NCBI GenBank assembly: GCA_036939755.1
Contig: JALLAZ010000354.1
Location: 1 to 16,759 of the forward strand
DNA: 16,759 nucleotides
Direction of reading: 5' to 3'
From: Stephanodiscus triporus
Taxonomy: Eukaryota > Bacillariophyta > Thalassiosirophyceae > Thalassiosirales > Thalassiosiraceae
Made by a program: the position numbers and the translations under genes
Shown: one piece after another, positions 6,064-15,048 of the stretch
Layout of the letters: every line of letters starts with the position of its first letter
Position numbering within the stretch: the first letter of the stretch is position 1
Notes under the pieces: generated by a model
Database searches by the model: none
What the model was told of the DNA's origin: nothing
What the model saw: the letters and a program-made list of their open reading frames with translations, nothing else

Positions 6064-8766
6064 ATGGTCTACGATTTGCACAGTCGGGTAGGGATTGTTG
6101 TTGCTGATGATATGATGGGTGCTGTTGTCGAAGACAAGGACCAAGATGCCACGGAGAATGTTGGGATTTTGGGATTCGGATCTGGGGTTGGAGCAAATCC
6201 CGCCGAGGGACATTCCAAGTCGTCTGAGAGTACTCCTGCCATAAACTCGCCCATAGAACCACAAGAAGGTACGTCTCTGCCATGTCGAACAGAAGAAAGT
6301 AAGGATGGGGAAGCAAGAGAACACGAACCCGATGATGAGATGGAAGAATCATCCAGTGCCAAGGAGGACATGGAGATTGATGCAATCAAGGCTAGAGCGA
6401 ATGAACAAGATGCACAAGACTCGGATGAGTCCGAACATGACAAAAACTCCACGGAGCGGAACAAGGGTCTGGGATTTAATCGGGAGCGGCGATCATCGAA
6501 GAGACAACGGGCATCCGCATCCAATAGATATTCGCCGGGGGAGGGAGGTGGACTAGCTTACAAAAAACCCAAAGCAAGCAACTTGAGAGCTACTTCTGGG
6601 CCTGGGGTTACGAGCAAAGATGCAGAAACGAAGGCGCAGCCGCAAGCCAATGGGGGCGGAGATAACACAAAGACCACTGTTGACAAAAACTTTCGCCACG
6701 ATGTTGGGGGGGATGAAGGCTCTCCGGAAAAGTCGATCCGGGAGTGGTCAGAGCCGAGTTATCGCTGGATTGGTGATGGCGCGAATAACGATGCTACTGG
6801 ATCATCGATAGAATATGAAGGGGTGGAAATTGATTTCACACATATGACGACAACCACCTGGACGCCCCGATCCCCCTTCGTTGTCCGTCGCGGAGATGCG
6901 GTCATGATAAGCAGCGATGACGCCCCATGGTATGATTCGAGACGAAAAAAATCGGAGGATATCCAAAATTCAATCCCTATTTACAATGATCCGGCCTCGA
7001 GAGGACCTGGCCTCGGTGCGCTCGATCCTTTTCTTGGCGTCGTTGAGAAGCTGTGGGAAGAAATAGAAGACTCATCAAATGTAGGTTCCAGACAGAAGAA
7101 GAAAAAAAGCAAGAACGTCAAACCAATCAGGTCGTCGTCGAGGATGATGATGCGAACACGCTGGTTTTTCAAGAAGGAAGACCTCGAAGGCATTAGGGGA
7201 AGTTTTGTAGTGGAGGGTGCCCGAAACGGAAGAAATGCCAAAGATGAGGTATTGGCGACAATGTCCTCACGGGACTTAGTATTGACAGACCAATCAGACG
7301 ATAACGTCATTACTGCGATAATGGGGAAAGCCCGGGTAGTAAAAAGGAAACCAGTCGATCAGCCCATAGAGGAAGACGTGACAGATCTGAGTGGACGTTT
7401 TATTTGCAGGTACAACCTCACTTTTTGCCATGCCGATTCCTCGGGAAAGGATGCTATGACAGTGAAACTCTGTCCATGGACGGATGACATTGACACCTTC
7501 ACCGATTTTGGGAATGTATCGAATCCTTTTGTTTCATCAGACCCCACAATGACCGATGATGACGGCCGCAACTTGGCAAGGAATGTTAACAATAACGTTG
7601 CGCCATTTTCTCCATCGTCATTTACCATGTCTCCAAGAAGAGGCGTATCGGAGGGAGGAACATTTTTGGGCAAGATAAGAATCGGTGATAATCACCAAGC
7701 GGACATCCCTCCGCAACTCGATTTGCAGCGTAAGATCAGCTTCCGTGGTTTGGCTAATCCTCCCTCACAGAGGATTCCGACATTGGTCTGGGATCCGGCC
7801 ACCGACGAGGGAAATCACGTTGACGACTTCCTCGAGGAAGCTTGTATCCTTCTGGGCAATCGCCTGAGAACGATCGGGTTGGAACCATTTCACGTCGTGA
7901 ATTATATCGGGTCGCTCGATTCGAAGGCGGAAGCGAAAACGCCACGAGAGATCGATATCCTCAGTCTCCTCACGGAGCTGCACGATTGCAGGGGAGACGC
8001 TCGCAAGGCAATCAAAAGGATAGAGGACAGGCCTGAAAGATTCATGACTATATGGAACAAGAACGACAGGGATAAGTTCGAAGCGAGCTATCGGATTTAT
8101 AGAGATTCAATCAGGATGATCGCAAATACCGTCGGGGACTCCAAGAATTGTAAGGAGGTGGTCGACTATCAATACCGGTTCAAGTACTGCGAGAATTTTC
8201 GTCGGTTCATGAGGAAGAAGCGCGAGAAGGCCGAGGAAATCATGGCGACCGTCGAGGACCGGATGCTGAACGAAAAAATCAAGGAGGATGAGAAGAGGGG
8301 AGATAACGACGGCGACTCATCAAGCTCGGAAGAGGAGGGGAAGGTTTCCGCATCGACCACTGACGGCGTCGGCGCAGCGGGGAGCTCTCTGACGGCCGTG
8401 CCCGCGACCCGAGTGGGGCCAGTGAACAGCCGCGTTCGCGCGTGGTTCCGGACCGGCGGCGGCGGCGAGGACGCCGTGGGGGCCACGCAGCGACGACGGA
8501 ACGTTGCGTGCGGCCTCCTGACGCAGGTGAGGGAGAGGGTCGGCGATGACGCATACGAGACGCTGGCAAGGAGCATTAAGGCGTGCTACAGTGGCAATCA
8601 GGCGGCGGAAAATGTGTTGCGGGAAGTGAAAAGCACCGCGGAGGATATCATGAAGTCCCATCCAGACCTTCTCGAGCGGTTCATGACTTTTCTCCCGAAA
8701 GAGGAGAAGAGATGGACACAAGATGTGTGCCACTACACAGGGACGACATCGAGGATGGCCTCCTAA
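6064..8766 (+). CDS. BAH-ELM2-SANT-PAH chromatin co-repressor-like protein
   Basis: The intronless gene encodes 900 aa. Residues 1-230 are acidic, disordered and low complexity, with a basic patch near 140-170. A BAH-type domain follows (about 270-455): GDAVMISSDD 278-287, DPFLGVVEKLWEE 321-333, RTRWFFKKEDLEG 364-376, LVLTD 405-409, GRFICRYNLTF 444-454. An ELM2 domain spans about 535-615, opening with GKIRIGDNHQADIP (536-549) and continuing with LVWDP and VDDFLEEA. A SANT domain is at about 658-708 (W664, KFEASYRIY, VVDYQYRFK). After an acidic linker the C-terminus (about 812-880) has the pattern of a Sin3 PAH repeat, ending in HPDLLERFMTFLP (866-878). BAH-ELM2-SANT is the order in MTA and RERE co-repressors, where ELM2-SANT recruits class I histone deacetylases; PAH domains bind repressor peptides. 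I infer a nuclear HDAC-complex scaffold. No GATA-type zinc finger is present, unlike MTA proteins. The start is the first ATG after the MRD1 stop. Confidence 0.85.
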   Translation: MVYDLHSRVGIVVADDMMGAVVEDKDQDATENVGILGFGSGVGANPAEGHSKSSESTPAINSPIEPQEGTSLPCRTEESKDGEAREHEPDDEMEESSSAKEDMEIDAIKARANEQDAQDSDESEHDKNSTERNKGLGFNRERRSSKRQRASASNRYSPGEGGGLAYKKPKASNLRATSGPGVTSKDAETKAQPQANGGGDNTKTTVDKNFRHDVGGDEGSPEKSIREWSEPSYRWIGDGANNDATGSSIEYEGVEIDFTHMTTTTWTPRSPFVVRRGDAVMISSDDAPWYDSRRKKSEDIQNSIPIYNDPASRGPGLGALDPFLGVVEKLWEEIEDSSNVGSRQKKKKSKNVKPIRSSSRMMMRTRWFFKKEDLEGIRGSFVVEGARNGRNAKDEVLATMSSRDLVLTDQSDDNVITAIMGKARVVKRKPVDQPIEEDVTDLSGRFICRYNLTFCHADSSGKDAMTVKLCPWTDDIDTFTDFGNVSNPFVSSDPTMTDDDGRNLARNVNNNVAPFSPSSFTMSPRRGVSEGGTFLGKIRIGDNHQADIPPQLDLQRKISFRGLANPPSQRIPTLVWDPATDEGNHVDDFLEEACILLGNRLRTIGLEPFHVVNYIGSLDSKAEAKTPREIDILSLLTELHDCRGDARKAIKRIEDRPERFMTIWNKNDRDKFEASYRIYRDSIRMIANTVGDSKNCKEVVDYQYRFKYCENFRRFMRKKREKAEEIMATVEDRMLNEKIKEDEKRGDNDGDSSSSEEEGKVSASTTDGVGAAGSSLTAVPATRVGPVNSRVRAWFRTGGGGEDAVGATQRRRNVACGLLTQVRERVGDDAYETLARSIKACYSGNQAAENVLREVKSTAEDIMKSHPDLLERFMTFLPKEEKRWTQDVCHYTGTTSRMAS

Positions 8767-8893
8767 GCTATAACAAATCTCTCAGATTAGATAGAGTACG
8801 TCATCATTTGAGCTAATCCTGCATGTTCTAGATCTTCAATCATGCTAGGAGCACTGAGAATCTCCTCATATCGAATTGCATATTCGATGGGAA
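8767..8893. other. Convergent 3' spacer
   Basis: Only 127 bases separate two converging stop codons, so both 3' UTRs and polyadenylation signals must fit here or overlap. No strong AATAAA is seen on either strand. Confidence 0.4.
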
Positions 8894-9685
8894 TCACCTA
8901 GATCTGTGCTCGTGCTTCTTCCTCTTTTTGCTCTTCCGCCGACCGCGGCTGGAATCAGAACTGTCATTGTCATCGCCACGACGACTATGCCGGGAGCCTC
9001 TCCCTCGCTTCTTTTCTTCTCTGTATCCTTCGTCGGGATCATCGTTCTTTTTTCCATTCCCATTCCTGTTGTCGTCGTCGTCGTCGTCGTCCGACGAGAG
9101 GGAGCCGACCGAACCGTCGCCATCACTGCTGTCGGTGGCATCATTCTTTCGTTTCCTCTTCCTTCTCTTGCGATCTCTCTTCCTGTGCTTCTTCCTCGAC
9201 TTTTTCTTGCGGTGGCGTTTCCTGCTATCATCGCTGTCATTCCCGGAATCGTTGTTGTCGTCGTCGTGTACGCCTCCGTCGCCGCCCCCCCCCCCCGCCG
9301 CCCTAAGCGCCCCCACGTGCCCCGCCAATCCTGTAGATCGCGCGAGCTCCTCGTGCTCCGCCGACAGCGCCTTTCGCCTCCTCCTCGCCGCCTTCTCGCG
9401 ATCGGACGCCACCTCACGACGATATGCCTCCTCGTCGTCCTCGGTGTAGGTTTTCTGGGAGGACAGCTTCTCCAGTTGCGCCGAGACGATCTTGTCGTAA
9501 GCCTTGTCGAGGAGTTCCCTCGTCTGGCGCTGCTTCGCCTCCCTAGCCTCTCGCTCCCGTGGATCCATGTTTGCGTCGATGCGCTCTGATAAGAGTGCCC
9601 GGCCGATGAGACCTTGGTTTGGGGTTGGTGTAGGCGGGGGCAGGGGTCGGATGTGGGGAGATTCCCCGCCCCCGCATTTTATCAT
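8894..9685 (-). CDS. Lys/Arg/Asp/Ser-rich nuclear-type protein, 263 aa
   Basis: The longer open frame begins with TTG at 9718; an in-frame TGA lies just upstream, so I take the first ATG at 9685. A second candidate start is the ATG at MDPRERE, about residue 40. The first 35 residues are Pro/Gly-rich. A charged, coiled-coil-like helical segment (about residues 40-115: RELLDKAYDKIVSAQLEKL, YRREVASDREKAARRRRKAL) is the most conserved-looking part. A Gly run then leads into a long C-terminal half of alternating basic (KKKSRKKHRKRDRKRRKRKRK) and acidic (run of seven Asp) blocks. This composition is common in splicing-associated and nucleolar proteins, and the basic blocks would serve as nuclear localisation signals; I do not recognise a family. 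A 12-C run at 9285-9296 sits inside the gene without breaking the frame. Confidence 0.65.
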   Translation of the reverse strand: MIKCGGGESPHIRPLPPPTPTPNQGLIGRALLSERIDANMDPREREAREAKQRQTRELLDKAYDKIVSAQLEKLSSQKTYTEDDEEAYRREVASDREKAARRRRKALSAEHEELARSTGLAGHVGALRAAGGGGGDGGVHDDDNNDSGNDSDDSRKRHRKKKSRKKHRKRDRKRRKRKRKNDATDSSDGDGSVGSLSSDDDDDDDNRNGNGKKNDDPDEGYREEKKRGRGSRHSRRGDDNDSSDSSRGRRKSKKRKKHEHRSR

Positions 9686-9854
9686 CCGCAGGACGTCATG
9701 AACGTGACTGAAGCCCAAGTTCAGTCATGATCGAAAAAAGCGGAGACTCAGTGTGAACGGACACGACCCCCAAAAACAAGAACAAGAGAGGGTAGGGTAA
9801 TATTTCAGATCCATAATCATAAGCGGCTGCCGCGAACGCCACAAACTCAGCAAC
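9686..9854. promoter_or_regulatory. Compact bidirectional promoter region
   Basis: Two divergent ATGs are only 169 bases apart. Near the minus-strand gene lies an exact inverted repeat, TGACTGAA (9705-9712) and TTCAGTCA (9720-9727), with a 7-base spacer; the palindrome GACGTC is at about 9692-9697. TGACT and ACGT cores are typical bZIP half-sites, so shared control is plausible but is inference. Confidence 0.45.
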
Positions 9855-10646
9855 ATGCACTTCCACACTGCCGCCTCCATCATCGCCGCCGGATGCGTCG
9901 CTGTCCAAGCAGATGCGGACGCTATCGCAGCCACCAGCGCTGCCCATGCCGCAGCCATATCTTCTCCAATTGCCGATATTACCGACAGTAACAACAGACC
10001 ACGCCGACTGCTCCAGGGGTTCAAGAGGCAAATAAAAAATGCATCCACCTTTACCCACAGGCATCAAAGCAAATCGGACGTCGGCATCTTTGCAAAGTCC
10101 GCTCCCCGCTTCCTGCAAGACTCCGATTACGAATACTACTGTCCGCGTGATACCTGCCCCGCCGAGCTGTGCGACTGCGCCGACTCCGGCGGCTCCCTCG
10201 AGGACTGCACGACCCAGCTCCAAAACGTCTGCAGGGCGGGCCAGCTGGGTGACTGCGTCTACGCGGCTTACGTGAAGGTTTACGAGGAGGTGTATTGCCC
10301 CTTCGTCTCGTGCGTCGACCAGGGCTTCCGCGAGGATCAGTGCGACTGCGCATTCTACGAGCTTTACTGCAACCGCATCAAGAGTGAGGAGTGCTCCGAG
10401 ATCCTCGCCGCGGATGATGCCGATAACAAGCCCTTCTTCGGATGCGACGAGACTTCAGTCGCCGCTGTGTGCGACCAGGCCTCATATTGCAAGAACAAGG
10501 GAGATTTGCAGGGGTTGGATTTGGGATCATGGAAGGGCGCGGTGGCAACTGGTTTAATGAACAATTCAGGGGACAAGTTTGGAGGAGGAAGTGTCATGGC
10601 GGTCATGAGTTTGTTGTCCGCGATCTGGCTTATGGTAAGCATCTAG
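9855..10646 (+). CDS. Secreted cysteine-rich, probably GPI-anchored protein
   Basis: The protein has 263 aa. An N-terminal signal peptide (hydrophobic 6-18, likely cleaved near VQA/DA at 19-20) is followed by an Ala/Ser-rich stretch and a dibasic RPRR (48-51) that could be a proprotein cleavage site. The core has 16 cysteines between 96 and 212 and two related modules: YCPRDTC...CDC (95-108) and YCPFVSC...CDC (147-165), each followed by further cysteines. This suggests an internal duplication with disulfide-bonded folds. Sequons are N62-A-S and N236-N-S. The C-terminus (about 236-263) has small residues (NNSGD), a short spacer and a hydrophobic tail (VMAVMSLLSAIWLMVSI), the pattern of a GPI-anchor signal; a single C-terminal membrane helix is the alternative. 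I do not recognise the family. A cell-surface or frustule-associated role is inference. An AATAAA lies 120 bases after the stop. Confidence 0.8.
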   Translation: MHFHTAASIIAAGCVAVQADADAIAATSAAHAAAISSPIADITDSNNRPRRLLQGFKRQIKNASTFTHRHQSKSDVGIFAKSAPRFLQDSDYEYYCPRDTCPAELCDCADSGGSLEDCTTQLQNVCRAGQLGDCVYAAYVKVYEEVYCPFVSCVDQGFREDQCDCAFYELYCNRIKSEECSEILAADDADNKPFFGCDETSVAAVCDQASYCKNKGDLQGLDLGSWKGAVATGLMNNSGDKFGGGSVMAVMSLLSAIWLMVSI

Positions 10647-10765
10647 CATTATGTATCTTATGTTCGGGGGGACGAAGTTAGTGTAAGAAATTGGCGAATC
10701 AATCCTTGTGGCAAGACCATGCTTCAACAAATCTTAGAGGGTCTCGATATAATAATTGAGACATC

Positions 10766-10771
10766 AATAAA
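10766..10771 (+). terminator. AATAAA-type polyadenylation signal
   Basis: AATAAA is followed by a T-rich stretch (TTTTTCTTC), 120 bases after the stop of the cysteine-rich protein gene. Canonical signals are not strictly required in algae. Confidence 0.4.
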
Positions 10772-11090
10772 TTTTTCTTCATGTTTTACTAGATAGAGAT
10801 ACACCTCATTCACTTCACAAAGGGAAAGCTAAATGCTAATGCTTCTACGCGCACAATACAGTAAGGTATCTACAACTTCAGAAAAACTACAATAATATCT
10901 TACTCTTGGGGCATGATAGTTGAGTTTGAGTGGAATATGACCTTCGGAGTGGCAGAAAAAAACACCACTCTCAGAAAAACCATTTCGCATCCCCCGTGGA
11001 AAAATTCCTAACTCAGGACGGAAAATATCACAGACGAGTCAATACAATTCATGTAATTTCTGCAGAAACTCACAGCCTTGCCCCACAGTG

Positions 11091-11216
11091 GAAGCTAAAG
11101 CAAGCATAATCAGCCAACCAAGGTGTTGTGTAATGAGCTACACAAGGCAATGAGAAGCTAAAACAACACGCATTGGCCAACCATGGTGTGATGTGTAATG
11201 GAGCTACACCAGCACT
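11091..11216. repeat. Diverged tandem duplication of a 63-bp unit
   Basis: GAAGCTAAA at 11091 recurs at 11154. Both copies continue with a CCAACCA(A/T)GGTGT block, then TGTGTAATG(G)AGCTACAC and a similar tail. The copies differ by several substitutions and small indels. The block TGTAATGGAGCTACA is itself partly palindromic. Confidence 0.7.
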
Positions 11217-11314
11217 AGACAATTAGAATAGGTCCAAAGGATGAAGCTACTGCATCTGATGCAATTTAGACAGCAAGGATGCAGTTGCCACTGACACGAC
11301 TGCACCAAAAAATA

Positions 11315-11334
11315 GCAGCTGCTGCAGCAGCTGC
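11315..11334. repeat. 20-bp perfect palindrome in CAG-rich DNA
   Basis: GCAGCTGCTG is immediately followed by its reverse complement CAGCAGCTGC. The surroundings are rich in GGTGGCAGTGG-type words (about 11350-11500). It can form a cruciform; it contains CAGCTG E-box cores. Function unknown. Confidence 0.7.
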
Positions 11335-12179
11335 AGAGAAAATGGCAACATGGTGGCAGTGGTAAGCTTAGTAGGGCAGTACCACTTGCAGTGGCTGGGG
11401 CAGTAGAGAAAAGATGACAGCAAACAGGGGCGATTACAGCATCAGTGTCAGTGGCAATAAAGAAGTTGAGAAACAATTATGATGGTGGCAGTGGCAAGCA
11501 AGATCTGCACAACAACAATCACAACTCCCTAATCCCTATCCCTACATCTACCCCTACTACATACTACCTACTACTACTACTGTTTAATATTGATACACCA
11601 TACACCAGTTAGGGAGTTTAAGTATGAATTTGATTATTATTCTGGTTTTTGCCTCAAGACAGGGGGTGCATAAAAATTCTGGCTCACAGTTTTAATTGGT
11701 CATCTCTTTGGTCTTTGGTCCCATGTAATGGGGTTTGCATAGTAGTACAGGTAGCAAAAAATGTTTTACTGTGACCGGAGTTCGTATTATTTTGATAGAG
11801 AAGAGTAAGAGTTTTCTTTTTCACATGTAAAAATGTGTACTTACTATATTAATTCATTTTTGACATCCTTGCTAAGAATTGGCTGTGTGTATCATAGAAC
11901 ATGGTAGTACACAAACACAACCAAGAAAATGGAAATGGAAATGGAAAGGGTTTTCAGCAAATTTGACAATACTTTGTTCCATGCAACTCACACAACTGAG
12001 AACCGAAGAAGGATGGGAAGAGATTAATTAAGTAGAAGCACTCAGGTGTGCCAGAAAGAAAAGGTAAGAGTCCTAAGCCTCCTTTACAATACAACTATCA
12101 ACTGGCATCGCGCTGGATGGATTAATTTTGCATGATTCCAGATGTGGTTGTGCTCATTCTCATGTGTCACAATGTTTCG

Positions 12180-12187
12180 TCACGTGA
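12180..12187. promoter_or_regulatory. TCACGTGA palindromic motif
   Basis: This 8-bp palindrome contains a CACGTG G-box/E-box core, a known binding site type for bHLH and bZIP factors. It lies 484 bases upstream of the next ATG, near TCTCATGTG words (about 12158-12196). A regulatory role is inference. Confidence 0.3.
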
Positions 12188-12383
12188 TCTCATGTGATTT
12201 TTTCACTCCGCCTGGGGTTGCGCCATTTTTTTTCTGCGCACCTCTCTGTCTCTGTCTCTGTCGAAATCTTTGATTTTGCGAAACCACCAACTGCAAAATT
12301 CACGCCTCATCAAAAACAACAAACAAAAAAGGTCGATTCCGCCAGGTTCTTCTTTCTTCTCCCCCACTTTCAACCGAATCGAG

Positions 12384-12431
12384 GTAAATCTACTTCCTTA
12401 CAATTTGCTGTTGTTTTTTCTTTCCATGCAG
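12384..12431 (+). other. Possible 48-bp intron in a 5' UTR
   Basis: GAG/GTAAATCT is followed by a T-rich tract and TTTCCATGCAG, a good acceptor shape. The spacing would suit a 5' UTR intron of the gene starting at 12671. At 48 bases it is shorter than the introns found inside that gene, so it may be coincidental. Confidence 0.3.
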
Positions 12432-12670
12432 TGTGGCAGAATCGTAGCTGTTCTCTGGCTGGTCATGCCTTCGGGAGTTGATTGTGTTGATGCCACTAAC
12501 CCCAGCCATGATGCGGCTGACGCGGGTTGAAATACTCTCCCCTCCCCCCAATGCCGCGCGGTCGGTAATGTGGGGGGGGTGGGGGGGGTGTTGACGTTTA
12601 GGACTTTTTCTCACGGCATTTCTCCCAATTTCCGTTAGTTAGAGTAATCAAGAGATAGGAATTATCAATC

Positions 12671-13983
12671 ATGCCAACTTCAGATTCATTCCAGGTTCGC
12701 GTCAAGATGTAAGTATTTTGACGCCGGCTAATAATTTATTTCGCCTGACCAAGATCCGAAGCAATCTAAAATCCTGTTTATTATCATTGCAGGGCTGTTA
12801 ACGGAAGGTACCACTCGTGTATGCGGAGGTCTCTCCAATCCGTCGCCCTCTACGAAGCCAACCGATGGTGAGAACGTTCTGAGTGTCATTTCCCACTCTG
12901 CATTTGGCAATTGATGGTGCCCTCTGAATATGCTTTCTGATTCGTTTAAAGCCTCGCAGGTCGATACGCAAAACTTAGGCCATTCCAACGCAAGTGGGCT
13001 CTACTTGCCACAGCCGTTGATCTGCTGAAGACGCTTGATTTTCTAAATGAATACCAACGCCAAGAGATAATGTTCCGAACGAACTCGTCTAAGGAACCTT
13101 TGGCGCCCGATCTGGCTTGGTGAGGACAGCGTAAACTTGGCGTTGAAGAATTTAATGTTGTATCTTTTACCTAATTTCGTCAACTAACATTTTGAGACTT
13201 TGGTGTCAGGAGGAGGATGAAACTCATTACGAGAGAAATCGGTCAAACAATTTTGCCTCAGGCTGAAAAGCTGATCAAGGATAATAAGGGCAAAAGCCAC
13301 GATGAGATTTGTGTACTGCTTTTGCAGAAACAGTTTGTGAGTTCTCAAAGAGTATACTTTCATTTTCGAGTACAATATCATTCTTCTTAAACTTCTCATC
13401 GAACAACAAACAGGATGAGAGCAAAGAGAGCAAGGCGACAATCGTGCCAGACGGGGCCTTGACGGCGGATCAGGAGAAAACCAAGCCATACTCTCCATTG
13501 TGGGAATACAATCACAACAATGTTTTCACTGTCTATCGCATCTACTACCGTGGAATCGTCGTGGATCCTAATATTTTCCCTCCAGTAGCTCCAAGAGAGG
13601 TGGAAGTGCCCGCCAAGAAAACTGAAGGAGCTGAACAAGTTGAAGCCAGCGATGTCGGGGGTAGCGCATCATCGCTTCTCGTCTCCGACTTGACCATCAA
13701 CCCCCCCATAAAAGCAAAACCTGTCGAACTCTCCGATGAGGAGCGCAGGGCAATTCTCAAGGAGGTCAAAGATCATACCGAGCTACTAAGAGAGTTCGCG
13801 GGAGTCATCCCAGATGATGAGCTGGCCGCGCGCAAAAGGGCGCTCTACGCGGCGCTACCTCCAGTTCCACCACCCGCAGGAAAGAAACAAAAGAAAAACG
13901 CGAAAGTTGCCGCAGCAGCCAGTGATGCCGCTAAAAAGTCTTCGGCAATGGAGGAGGAAGATTGGGACGAGGTTGCTGTGTGA
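12671..13983 (+). CDS. Five-exon gene, 325-aa protein of unknown family
   Basis: I reconstructed the exons as 12671-12708, 12793-12867, 12952-13119, 13210-13336 and 13414-13983; all introns are GT-AG (84, 84, 90 and 77 bases) and phases agree. An in-frame TAG at 12656-12658 supports the ATG at 12671; a second ATG is formed across intron 1 (AT/G, Met13). Residues 14-140 are predicted largely helical and rich in Arg, Leu and Trp (RPFQRKWALLATAVDLLKTL, WWRRMKLITREIGQTILPQA). A Tyr-rich block follows (PYSPLWEYNHNNVFTVYRIYY), then an acidic-basic helical region (LSDEERRAILKEVKDHTELL) and a Pro/Lys-rich low-complexity tail ending in EEEDWDEVAV. The lysine-rich stretch GKKQKKN could be a nuclear signal. 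I do not recognise a family and assign no function. Intron 2 must use the TTTAAAG acceptor, because the GCAG eight bases downstream leads to an early TAG. Confidence 0.7.
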
Positions 13984-14185
13984 TGTTGATTTGGTTGTCT
14001 TTATGAGTTAGATGAAACACGCAACGGTCATCACTCTCTGCATAGGAAAATATATTTACATCAAAGTCTTTGTGCGTATCGGTTGACAAATAATCAAGAA
14101 GAAAGATTTTTGTTCAGTCCTCTTTTCTATTATATGTATTTGAACGCTGACGGTTGCACCCATGGGGGACTCTTCTTCCTAAAGT
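13984..14185. other. Convergent 3' spacer
   Basis: These 202 bases lie between two converging stop codons and must hold both 3' ends. The middle is AT-rich (AAAATATATTTACATC near 14047). No canonical AATAAA is seen on the plus strand. Confidence 0.4.
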
Positions 14186-15009
14186 TTAGTCGTATTCATC
14201 ATACTCATCGTATTCATCATCGTACTCATCCTCATCTCCCAGCGTCGGTGTGTCGGCATTGGCACTCGCTGACGGCGAAGCATCTCCCACGTTCGCCGCA
14301 GCGCCTCCGTCTGCATCCTCCGCCGCCGTGCACGCTTCTGACTTATCCTCGTCCGCCGGTTCCTCCTCGCCGGTGGCCCCGCCGTCCTTTTCGTCCCCGT
14401 TGACATCCTCCCCCTTCTCGCCCGGCCCGCCGCTCCCCAGCTTCAATCCCCTCTCCAACAGCTCCGGGCTGAGGGTCGCGCTCATGCGACTCGGCAGGTA
14501 CAGCCCGTACGCGTCAAGCTTACTCGTCACCTTTTTGCAAAATTTCTTCGTCTCGGGAAGCAGCTCCTCGGCGTAGAATTCGCACCACTGCCTAACCAGG
14601 GCCTCGTCGTCCACGGACGGGGACGGCTGCTTCAACTCCCGCCGGAGCGCCGTTGCCACGGCCGAGACGAGTCCCATGAGGTCGGCCGCAACGCGCTCGA
14701 CGCACATGGCCGTGGATTCCGAGTCCTCCCCGTCGTGCAGGGAGCACGCGAGTCCCGCCTTGAGGACCATCTGGGCGAATTTGAGATGCTCCTCGCACAG
14801 GGGCGGATTCTTGGGCTTCGAGCCAGCCGCGGCCACGGACTTGGAACGTCCTCCGCCCTTCTTGGACGGGGGAGGTACGGACGCGGAGGACGAGGACGGC
14901 GAGATTTCGTTGAAGATGCCGCCGAAGGTCTGGGCGCGGGTAAGGACGTAGTGGGCGTATCGGGATAGGAACGCGCGATATCCATGGGTTTCCGGCTGGA
15001 TGGGCGAGT

Positions 15010-15048
<39 letters not shown>

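Larger units (their letters stand above)
10647..12670. other. 2-kb intergenic region with small repeats, no supported gene
   Basis: The region is AT-richer than its surroundings. Open frames here are short, mostly lack an ATG start, and follow CAG- or T-rich repeats. It contains a polyadenylation-type signal near its start, a duplicated 63-bp unit, CAG-rich sequence with a long palindrome, simple repeats (TAC-rich at about 11545-11581 and ATGGAA at 11929-11947), a TCACGTGA motif, and a G-rich tract near 12571-12589. The last 500 bases probably include the promoter and 5' UTR of the next gene. Confidence 0.6.

Noticed and set aside
8876..9589. 237-codon plus-strand frame opposite the charged protein
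   Set aside because: Val/Leu/Pro/Arg-rich translation is the expected shadow of Asp/Lys/Arg codon runs on the other strand.
9686..9718. 11-codon extension of the charged minus-strand protein
   Set aside because: It begins with TTG, and an in-frame stop lies just upstream; ATG at 9685 is the first usable start unless an unseen exon exists.
11204..11476. 90-codon Cys/Leu-rich minus-strand frame
   Set aside because: It is the complement of CAG/GTGGCAG-rich repeats; no splice partners or domain.
11526..11560. CCCTAA-like string resembling telomere repeats
   Set aside because: Only three imperfect units (CCCTAAT, CCCTATC, CCCTACA) occur; too short and degenerate to call an interstitial telomere.
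12194..12530. Two overlapping plus-strand frames upstream of the five-exon gene
   Set aside because: They start with GTG and TTG rather than ATG, are Phe/Ser-rich from T-rich DNA, and more likely lie in promoter or 5' UTR.
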